DNA from: Brasenia schreberi
Taxonomy: Eukaryota > Streptophyta > Magnoliopsida > Nymphaeales > Cabombaceae
Direction: 5' to 3'
Assembly: GCA_036023115.1 (NCBI GenBank)
Contig: JAYKKT010000055.1
Location: 12,462,501-12,526,500 of the forward strand
DNA length: 64,000 nt
Both the position numbers and the translations under genes were made by a program. Of this stretch, positions 1 to 8,378 are shown piece by piece; the stretch's first letter is position 1, and every line of letters starts with the position of its first letter. A model generated the notes under the pieces. That model was not told where the DNA came from and made no database searches. It worked only from the letters and a program-made list of their open reading frames with translations.

Positions 1-353
1 CTCAAAAGGCTCTCTCAAAAGCTCGAAAATCAGAAAAATGTCTAGAAGACATGGGTAAAACCTGCTCGGAGCAGCCTGCCTCAAAAGGCACTCTTCGGGC
101 TAAAAACCCCAAAAACAAAAACGTTTTTCTCAAGCATGCATCCAAAAAATCGTCCATGCATGATCATACATAGGGAAACCTAGGAAAAGTCCCCTTTTGC
201 AAAAAATCCCCACCTGTGGTAAAAGAAAACAGGGTTTTTGCGAAATAAAAAATGGTGTACTCTCGAAGAAAATTTGAGAGGAAAACCAAAAATGGGGTGT
301 TATCTTCTTCACCATTACCCAAATCAATTTGGATAATGCCAAAGAGAGGCATC
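1..353 (+). mobile_element. 3' internal non-coding end of an LTR element (K)
   Basis: This is the last internal stretch of a plus-strand LTR element, directly before its 3' LTR. I recognise it by the purine tract at 338-353 abutting the LTR start at 354 and by the preceding inverted repeat around CCCAAATCAATTTGGATAAT. The A-rich stretch with ATGCATGCATG-like runs resembles, in reverse complement, the zone at about 36560-36700 of element C. No reading frame here has coding character. The rest of the element lies to the left of the window. Confidence 0.7.
311..353 (+). promoter_or_regulatory. Polypurine tract with adjoining inverted repeat
   Basis: GCCAAAGAGAGGCATC (338-353) ends exactly where the LTR begins (TGTAAACACC at 354), the position of the second-strand primer in LTR retrotransposons. 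Just upstream, CATTACCCAAATC and AATTTGGATAATG form an imperfect stem-loop. The same arrangement recurs at 36408-36455 and 63208-63245 (both minus strand). Confidence 0.75.
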
Positions 354-3300
354 TGTAAACACCCCGAATTTTCCAAAAATCAAAAACTCTCAAAAACACA
401 AAAAGCTTGTTTGAGCCAAAACGACAACCTGTTTTAAAATGTAAAAACATGTACAAAAGGCAAAAGGGAAGCCCCGACAAGAAGAGCAAATCAAGCTCGG
501 AGTCTCAAAAGCCACCCCTTGTTCAAAAACGGAAGAAAAAAGAGCCCGTTTGGAGAAAAGCCCGATAGAAGGGTAAAAATGTAATTTGGGTCAAAGAAAA
601 AGCACAAAGCAGCTCCAAAATGCAGAAAGAAGCCCAGTACCTGAGGAAGTTGACAAAAGTCCAAGACACGTCCCGTCAGAATGAAGAACGGAATCCGTGC
701 GACAATTTGAGTTCGATATCAACAGGAACCGGCCAAAAACCAAAACGGCGGACCGAAACGAACGCCGAAAAAGTCCTGAAAAGCATAACACCGATTGGAA
801 GAAAGACTTGGGGAAGACCCAGGCTAGAGTTGGGCGTCCAATGAATCGAAGCCCGCTCGAAACCGACGGTGAAAAGCACCAGAAAGGACCAGAAAGCCAA
901 GGAGCAGAAGAAAAGTCTGGATTGGGTCTGGACCCAAAAATATCCAGATGCAGATCCAAATTGTGCTTGGATTGGATTTGGATCTCAAAAATCCAAGATC
1001 CGTGATCCAAACCCAAATAAATATTTATACTGGATCTGGATCTCAAAATATCCGAGATCTGCGATCCAGATCCACATAGAGTTTGGATTGGATCCGGATA
1101 GCCAGACCCAAACCCAAGACCCAATATCCAAGACCCACTTAAAACCTCTATAAATAGAGGTGCTGGGCTTGAAAAAAATCAGAAACGTGAGGCTCCAGGG
1201 AAGCTCCTCACGTGAAATAAAGGGGGGGAAGAGAGAGAAAGGCCATTGGCAATCTGTTTTTTGTTTTGAGAGTTGGGATTGGCCCATGGAGGCAAGGGCT
1301 GCGCCAACAACAAGACGTCTTCTTCAAGCTGGCTGGGAGCATTGCATGGTGGAGCTTGGTGGCTTGAGCGGCGGCTTGGAGTGGTGCTGCAACTAGGTAA
1401 GTCCCTAAGACCTAAACCTAACCCCTTTCTTCCCTAACCTCTCTAGATCACCCATCCTACCCAAACATCCCCCAAAACCACCACCAAACCAGCCAAGTGC
1501 TGGCCGTTTTTCACCAAGGTTCCTACCCTAGAACACCACCTAACTAAGCTACCTTAAGACACAAGCCAAGTTCGGCCACCACCTGGCCGAACTCTACCTT
1601 GAACCCAACCAAGTTCGGCCAGCCTTGGCCGAACTTCCCATTCAAAACTACCTTAACTCGAGCCAAGGTGACTCGAGCTCCTTCCCTAAAAACCCATGGC
1701 CTGCACCAGCAGGCCGTGTCTCATTTCCTACCAAAAGTGGCCTGCCCTAAAGGCAGGCCAACTACCTAAAAACCAGCCCAACCGTTGGTTGGTTTCCCTT
1801 TGCCACACACCCAAAACAGCCCGGCCAAAGTTGGCTGGGTGTCCTTAACTTTTCACCAAGCCTTGGCCTGCCGGCAGGCCACCTAAACCTAACACATGGC
1901 CAAGCCAGGCCGTGTGTTACCCTCTTTAAAACCATACCAGGCCTGCCATAGTGGCAGGCCATTCACCTTGAAACCACTCGGCCATACTGGCTGTGGTCCC
2001 TTACCTAAGCTCACCTTGGCCCATCTTAGTTAGCCAGCCCTTAACCTAGTTGTGGTTTGCCTAGGATCAGCCCCAACCACACCCTAAAGTCACACCCTCT
2101 AGAGCCACCCTAACCTAGACAAAACCTAGCTAGGACCACCCCCAAGATCCCTTTAAACCAAGTTCACTCGAGCCACCTTTGGCTCGAGTCACACAAGCTA
2201 AACCCAAGGCCAAAGTGCTGGCCGTATTCCATACTAAAACCATGCCACTCGAGCCACCTTGGCTCGAGTCTCACAAGACCAAACAAAGTTCATGAACCTT
2301 GGCTGAAATCTCAAAACTTTAGCCAACACCTAACCTAGGACCAGCCAACTCTATCCTGTACCTAAACCAAGACCAAATGCTGGCCTAATACCAAGCCTAA
2401 ACTATACCTAAACCAAGGCCAAGTGTTGGCCAAATCCCATACAAAAACCCAATCACTCGAGCCAAGGTGACTCGAGTCTTACCTTGCCCAAACCAGCCCC
2501 AAGTAGCCCCAAACCCATTGTAGCTTGCAGCTCCCGGAACTCCAAGTCTCCCCAAGCTCTCAAGCTCTCCGGCTTCGCTCCCATGTGCCCCGGACTCCAT
2601 AAGAAGAAGGCGGATTCACCCCTTGTACAATCCCAAATTAAGAACCTGGAAAAGTGTAAGTCGTTTGATATATATCAAGTCTCTTTTCCATTCCATTCAA
2701 TTCGTGATACGAGGTTGTAATAACGGAGCATCGTCTCCCCCCGGAATGTAATAACGGTGCTGGACACACGAGACACACACGTACACTTGAGCCTTTCCGC
2801 TCTTATCTCGTACACAAGCACCACATGCACAATTGATCCTTTTCGCTCTTATCATATACATACGTATTTCAATTCAGCTGGGTTGTTACATTAAGTCGTG
2901 TGAGTTTGTCTTTCAATTACACACTCGCACCCAAGAAACACCCGAGCGATTGCTCAAACACCTCACGCACATTTTGGCCTCAGAAGCCACTAAGATATAG
3001 CCATATCTATATATTTTCTACTGCGTGAGTATTCTCGGTTCAGCTGTGTACGCATTTCAATTTCGGGTTTTAAATTCAGTCGTGTGTGTTGTCTTTCAAT
3101 TCATACATACACACACACGCCACAATTGAGCCTTTTCGCTCTTATATATATTTATATCTCCCTTCTGCTGCATTTTATAGTTCAGTTGCGTGTGTTGCAT
3201 TTCAATTTATACACAACACCCACGCACACATTGAGCCTTTCCGCTCTTAAGATATAGATATATTTAAATTTCTACAATTTACATTCAAGTCGTGTGAGTT

Positions 3301-3794
3301 GCATTCAATTTGGGTTTTCCCTTCTGCTAAGTCTTTAAATTTCTGGTTTTACATTCAAGTTGTGTGAGTTGCATTGCATACTCACCATACTCGAGCTAGA
3401 GTGCATACCTGCATCAAATAAAACCCGAACAAAACACGCAAACACGCCTAAGTGGATAAAATTGAAAGACCTAGGGTTCCCCAAATCAAAAACTCGCCAA
3501 GTGCATGATTTCAAAAGAATTTTAAAACACTTCTTCATTCAAAAACCGTTTTTTTTGTGTAACTTGTTCAAACAAAGTCTCTAAGCATACAGACTGACCC
3601 TTGCGCGTCGGTGCAAGAAGGTCTGCGACGAAAAGATCCTGCTTGCCTACAATCGCCTTTCAAAAGTCAAATATTTCAAAACTACTTCGCTAGTTAGAGT
3701 AAGCTTGCTGGCACACCCTAAAAGCGAACGTAGATTGCGAAAAGATTCACTCCAGGCCTAAGAAACCCGAAGTCGAAGATTTTCCGTGTCTACA
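354..3794 (+). repeat. LTR, subfamily A (3441 bp)
   Basis: It starts TGTAAACACC and ends GTGTCTACA. Order of modules seen: GGATTTGGATC-type array (about 905-1135), TATA box TATAAATA at 1149-1156, a CACGTG palindrome near 1209-1214, a possible splice donor GGTAAGT at 1396-1402, an array of short hairpins (about 1590-2490), a TTGTAATAAC/GGAG..CTCC module (about 2713-2757), CA-rich repeats with TTGAGC..GCTCTTA units, and the conserved 3' stem-loop at 3596-3623. The left side carries a purine tract, so it was a 3' LTR. The flanks (GCATC, GCAAG) are not a target duplication, and the right side runs straight into an ORF-X fragment without a PBS, so this is a rearranged junction. Confidence 0.85.
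1590..2490 (+). repeat. Array of short inverted repeats inside LTR A
   Basis: At least ten imperfect palindromes of about 18-26 bp lie one after another, each with its own sequence. Examples: TTCGGCCACCACCTGGCCGA, ACTCGAGCCAAGGTGACTCG, GCCTGCCCTAAAGGCAGGC, GCCTGCCGGCAGGC, GCCTGCCATAGTGGCAGGC and CTCGAGCCACCTTGGCTCGA. They are separated by CCTAAACC-like filler. The same style of array is present at about 46040-46760 in the second A-type LTR. It lies downstream of the TATA box, so it would be transcribed as a series of hairpins. I see no reading frame that explains it. Confidence 0.75.
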
Positions 3795-4777
3795 GCAAGT
3801 TTTCAAAACAGTAAAAGCCCAAGAAAATTTAGCTGCTATCAAAGAAATTTTCAAAAGGATGGATGCTTTAAGTCTTGAGCTTAAAGCACATAAATCACAT
3901 AGCAGCTCATCTCGGGCACATAGAGATCATGAAAAGAAAACCAATCTCAAACTCGATGAAGGGCATGAGGTTAAAGACGAAACCCGAAAGCGGGACAAGT
4001 CATCCACTCCCAAGCCTCCAAGCTCTCAAAAATCCAAAGAAAAACCAAAAAAAGATTTTCCTATTTCAAAAAATGAAAAAAATCTCGAAAATTTTCAAAA
4101 AGATAAAAAAATTGAAAAACAAAATTCTGAAATTCTGAAAACAAATGAAATCCTTGACTCAGGGCACACACACAAGGTGGGACCCAAAATCTACACCCCA
4201 CAAAATGACGAGAGTCACAAAAAGGTAGGATTTAAAAAGGAATGCTTCAAAAAGCCACGGGAGCTGAAAATAGAGTCACCCGAGAACACGACCTGCTCTC
4301 ACGATGAAAAGGTAGACAAGCCAAAAAGAGGTATGCCTGAAAACCATCCTCCTCTAAACTCTCCTCTCGAAGTAGGGTCATCAGATGCATTGGATCACAT
4401 CCATGCACACACAAACCCACAAAATGTGCCTGAAAAGGAAGATTTTCAAGGTGCATCAAATGTCCCACACCGCAAAAAGGAATTTCAAAACAAAAAAGTT
4501 TAAAAAATGGTAGACATGGAGACTCCTAAGGCATGCATCGACATCCTAGGAATTCATAACCCTACCATAAAAGAACCCACTTCTTCAAGCCTAGTCTTGT
4601 ACCCTGAACCCAAGACTACGGCTTTGAACTAAAAAAATCCATCCCTAGGGGCACCATGAGTTGCATCTAGGAAGCAGGTCAAAAACTTCAAGGGACCAAG
4701 CTTGTCTTCCCTTGAAAAACATCCCTCCCAAACCCAAGTCATGTGGAAGCCCAAGTCTTCCACCACCCTGAAACATC
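3795..4777 (+). pseudogene. ORF-X fragment of a non-autonomous Tat-like element
   Basis: The frame is open from the LTR edge to a TAA at 4501-4503 and then continues with MVDMETP. It is rich in Lys, Ser, His and Glu. Blocks shared with the copies at 6500-7516 and 40460-41194 are MDALSLELKAHKSH, the SSTP..SSQKSK stretch, KVDKPKRGMPE, SSDALDHIHAHTNPQNVP and VDMETP.ACIDILG. The first ~18 codons, the leader and the PBS seen in the other copies are missing. The TAA stands where the 6500-7516 copy has CAA; a second CAA-to-TAA change lies near 4630 and an extra G shifts the frame near 4655. Near 4778 the homology stops and mid-LTR sequence begins. I recognise no known domain. Gag-like service is a guess from its position after the PBS in the intact copies. 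Confidence 0.7.
4687..4716 (+). repeat. Single palindrome unit (TTCAAGGGA/TCCCTTGAA)
   Basis: Perfect 9-bp arms at 4687-4695 and 4708-4716 around CCAAGCTTGTCT. This matches unit 3 of the palindromic tandem array at 7430-7925 in element D, so the fragment comes from the same family. Confidence 0.8.
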
Positions 4778-6375
4778 AGCACCTCCACCTTCTCTTGCCA
4801 CCCCACAGCACCTGCCATTCCATCACCCTGCTGCACCACCACCATCATCCATCTCCCATCTCCCCCAGCCGAACCCAACCTGCCACCACCTGCCGCCTCT
4901 TCTTCACCCATTCGGCCAATTCCCAGCATCTAACCTACCTTCCCTTAGCTCCCACTTTCCCGCCCAGCCAACACCCCTAACCTGCCGCACTTAGTCACTC
5001 CATCACCCGTCCAGCATCAACATACCACACGGCTAGCACCCCTACCTGCTGCCAACATACTACCTAAGGAGCTCCTCTTGGCTACCCAAGGCGACTCACA
5101 AGGCCAAATTCCAGCAAGTTGAAGATGGACCGGTTACATGTAAGTGCCTTAACTTGGTCTATTATATGAACTTGCTTATGTTTAATTGAATTTGATACGG
5201 GGTTGTAATAATGGAGAGTTGTCTCCCCCGGTTGTAATAACGTGGTTTGACACACCCACACACACGTGCACTTGAGCCTTTCCGCTCTTAGTTGCACACC
5301 TTTTGGCACACACACGGGCCTTGACAGCCCCTAAGATATAGCTATATATATATATATATATTCACCTGCGTGGGTTTTTATTTAAGTTGTGTGTATTGTC
5401 TTTCAATTCTACACTCACACACATTGAGCTTTCGCTCTTATTCCCAAGACCTTAGTAAGGGCCATATTGCAATTTTATTTGGGTGTTTAATTCAAGTTGT
5501 GTGCGCGGTCTTTCAATTCCACACTCACACACATTGAGCTTTCTCTCTTAATCCCAAGACCCTAGTAAGGGCCATATTGCAGTTTTATTTGGGTTTTACA
5601 TTACAAGTTGTGTGAGTTGTCTTTACATATACACACAACACCCACACACACGTTGGCGACCTTCGGACCCATATATATTATAAGTATTTCCCTTCGGCTA
5701 TGTCTTTAAGATTTGGGTTTTAAGGTTCAGCTGTGTGCATAGTCTTTCCATATATACACGACACAAACTTGCACAATTGAGCCTTTCCGCTCTTAAGATA
5801 TAGCCATATTTCCCTTTTGCAATTTCCCTTTTGCAATTTACATTAAGTCATTTCCCTTAAGCATTGTCTTTCAATTTCAGGTTTTCCCTTGGAGTTGTGT
5901 GAGTTGCATTGCATACTCGCCATACTCGAGCTAGAGTGCATACCTGCATCAAAGCAAATCCCGAACCAATCGTGCAAACACGCCAAGACTTAGGCTATTT
6001 CGATGCACGCACATCGTGCCTAAGTAGATTAAAATTGAAAGACTTAGGGTCGTCAAACCCTTGTAAAATCAAAATCGCCCAAGTGCATGGTTTTCAAAAG
6101 GTTTTAAAACACTTCTTCATTCAAAATATATTTTGAGTCAAACTTGTTTCAAAACGAAGTCTCTAAACGTACAGATTGACCCTTGCGCATCGGTGCAAGA
6201 AGGTCTGCGATGTAAAGATCCTGCTTGCCTACAATTGCCTTTAAAAAGTCAGATTATTTCAAAACATACTTTGCTAGTTAAAGTAAACTAGCTGGCACGC
6301 CCATAAAGCGAAGTAGATTGAGAAAAGGTTCACTTCAGGCCTAAAAACCAGAAGTGGGAATTTTTGGTGTCTACA
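4778..6375 (+). repeat. Truncated LTR (3' part), 5' LTR of element D
   Basis: The sequence joins mid-LTR after the ORF-X fragment and runs to GTGTCTACA at 6375. It keeps a C-rich leader-like zone (about 4780-5060), a GTAAGT at about 5140, the TTGTAATAAT/GGAG..CTCC/TTGTAATAAC module (about 5212-5251), repeats with TTGAGC..GCTCTTA, and the 3' stem-loop at 6178-6205. The upstream promoter part is missing. A PBS follows directly, so this was the 5' LTR of the element read from 6376. The left breakpoint is approximate. Confidence 0.75.
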
Positions 6376-6379
6376 GAAT

Positions 6380-6398
6380 TGGCATGCCCGGTGGGACC
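6380..6398 (+). promoter_or_regulatory. Primer-binding site of element D
   Basis: TGGCATGCCCGGTGGGACC begins 4 nt after the LTR end. The opening TGG is complementary to a tRNA CCA end. The other copies have TGGCACG; T at the sixth base is a difference here. I cannot assign the tRNA with certainty. Confidence 0.8.
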
Positions 6399-6499
6399 CG
6401 GGACTTAAGTAGACTTCAAACAAACAAGTTACACTCAAAATTTTTGAAAAAAAGAGTGTTTTTCCAAAAATCGTGCATGCTTAGGAGAATTGCATAAAA

Positions 6500-7516
6500 A
6501 TGGATAAAAAGCTACAAAAATCCTCGTTGAGTAAACTGAAAGAGGCTTTCAAAACAGATAAAGCCCAAAAAGAGCTCGATGACATTTCAAAAATATTTCA
6601 AAAGATGGATGCTTTAAGCAAGGAGCTTAAAGCCCATCGAACACATAGCAGCTCTTCTAGGGCATATAAGGATCGTGAATTGAAAACCGATCTCAAACTC
6701 AAAGAAGGATTGGAGATCAAAGACAAATATTAGAAAAGGGACGAGTCATCCACTCCTACATCTTCAAGCTTTTCAAAATCCAAGGGAAATTCGAAAAAAG
6801 ACTGTTCTGTTTCAAAAAATCAAAAAAATCTTGAAAACTTTCAAAAAGACAAAAAAATTGAAAAATCAAACTTTGAAATTTCGAAAAATTCAAGTGAAAA
6901 TCCTAAGTCTAGGCACACACACACTGTGGGACATGAGACCCACACCCTACAAAGAAACGAGAGTGAAAAACAGGAAGGTTTCGAAAGGAAACGCCTCGTA
7001 AAACCCCGGGGGCTCAAAATAGAGTTACCTAGGAAATCGGCCTGCTCTCACCCTGAAAAGGTAGACAAGCCACAAAGAGGTATGCCTGAAACCCATCCTT
7101 CTCAAAACTCTCTTCTTCATATAGGGTCATCAGATGCATTGGATAACCCCTATGCACACACAAACCCACAAATGGTGCCAAAATTTGAGGATTTTCAAGG
7201 TGCGTCGAATGTCGCGCACCATCCAAAAGAATTTCAAAAACAAAAAGAAGTTCAAAAAATGGTAGACATGGAGACCCCTAATGCATGCATCGACATCTTA
7301 GGAGCTCATAACCCTACCATAGAAAAACCCACTTCTTCAAGCCTAGTCTTGTGCCCTAGAACCAAGGCTATGGCTTCGGAACAAAAAAATCCATCCCTAG
7401 GGCACCATGAGTTACACCTAGGGAGCAGGTCGAAAACTTCGAGGGAGCCATTTGGGCTTCCCTTGAAGCAAATCTCTCCCAAAATCAGGTTGTATGGAAC
7501 TATAAGTCTTCCATAA
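6500..7516 (+). pseudogene. ORF-X of element D, one in-frame stop
   Basis: A single frame of about 338 codons starts with ATG (MDKKLQKSSL) 100 bases after the PBS and is broken only by TAG at 6731-6733. The first ORF after a PBS is normally gag, but this protein does not resemble the Gag of G, E2, J or F in this window. It has a short helical-looking start (LKEAFKTDKAQKEL), MDALSKELKAHRTHSSSSRA, a Lys/Asp/Ser-rich middle, and conserved blocks KVDKPQRGMPETHPSQNS, SSDALDNPYAHTNPQ and VDMETPNACIDILGAHNP. I see no zinc knuckle and no transmembrane segment. The 3' end enters the palindromic tandem repeats, where the frame ends. Its role is unknown; it may be an RNA-binding or packaging protein of a non-autonomous element, or the remnant of a divergent Gag. 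Confidence 0.7.
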
Positions 7517-7925
7517 ACCTGAAAAGTCCAAAGCCTCTAAAGGGACCATGTACGGCCTCCCTTCAGGACAAAATTTTCCAAAATAGGGTTATCTGGAACC
7601 ATAAGTTTTCCAAAACCCCGAAATATTCAGAATCCTTCAAGGGACCAAGCTTGGCTTCCCTTGAAAGGTATGTTTCCCAAACCCAGGTTGTGTAGAAACC
7701 CGAGTTCTCCACCATCCTGAAAAATCCAAAGTCTCTCGAAGGACCAAGTCTGGTTTCCCTCGAAAGACTCATCTCCCAAACTTGGGATGTGTGGAAGCCC
7801 AAGTCTTCCATCATCCCGAAATATCCAAAGCCTCTTAAAGAACCAAGCATGGTTTTCTTTAAGAGACATGTCTCCCAAACCAGGTTTGTATGGAAGCCCA
7901 AGTCTTCCATCACCCCTGAATCCAA
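7430..7925 (+). repeat. About five ~110-bp tandem units, each with a palindrome
   Basis: Each unit has a palindrome followed by CCCAAACC.GG.TTGT.TGGAA.CC.AAGTCTTCC. Arms: unit 1 CTTCGAGGGA/TCCCTTGAAG (7437-7446, 7459-7468); unit 2 weaker, around 7534-7567; unit 3 at 7634-7668 around CCAAGCTTGG; unit 4 GTCTCTCGAAGGA with TCCCTCGAAAGAC (7731-7768); unit 5 a perfect 11-bp stem, CTCTTAAAGAA (7832-7842) with TTCTTTAAGAG (7855-7865). The arm sequence differs from unit to unit while pairing is mostly kept. Element C has only one unit-like stretch here and lacks the palindrome. Confidence 0.8.
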
Positions 7926-8378
7926 ACTCCCGATACCCAAAAGGGTATATATCCCTGACATGGACGATTCCATGTTCCAAAACCATGATTTATACCAAAA
8001 CTTTTCGAAAAGCAAAAAGTCTTGGAACATGATTCTAAATATGGGATATAAACCCTACCCGGGCCTGGGAACCTGAAACCAAGGTAGGCTAGAACTTGTC
8101 TTACCTAGACCCAATAGGGAACGATATGGACTGGGCTACAGCCCACCCATACCCCCAGAGCCGCCACCTAAGACCATCTGGGTCAAGGGTGCCCTGTAGA
8201 ACCTCTAAAACCGAAACCCATGTCTTAGACCTATTTGATTAGAGTCTAATTCATGAAGTTTTCTTTGTAGGTTCAATGGAAGATCCCTACTTTTGAAAAA
8301 ACCAAAAAAATTGGATATTACCAAAAACCAAAAAAATTGAAAACCCTCAAAATCTCAAAAACATTTAGAAAAAAGAAA
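7926..8378 (+). pseudogene. Remnant of the protease-RT spacer coding region, element D
   Basis: The translated remnant MDDSMFQNHDLYQNFSKSKK and NMGYKPYPGLG matches the region just after the protease in elements F (from about 57730) and G (about 33140-33360 minus strand). Frameshifts and stops break it after about 8070. At 8243-8270 it keeps the GTCTAA stop and TTTGTAG seen at the same place in F and G. No protease active site precedes it, so ORF-X and repeats stand where gag and protease would be. Confidence 0.65.

Noticed and set aside
591..1124. 177-codon open frame on minus in LTR A
   Set aside because: It reads through the GGATTTGGATC array and shows repetitive WIW/GSG-type composition. 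The same array gives open frames in several directions, so it is a by-product of the repeat.
4645..4994. Pro/His/Ser-rich open frames in the C-rich LTR leader
   Set aside because: Composition-driven frames in a C-rich leader; similar ones appear at 9508-9867, 16014-16464, 28531-29011 and 61598-61954 in different frames without conserved protein sequence.
7563..8030. 155-codon minus-strand frame over the palindromic repeats
   Set aside because: It is antisense to the element and its periodicity is that of the DNA repeat; the palindromes make both strands look alike.
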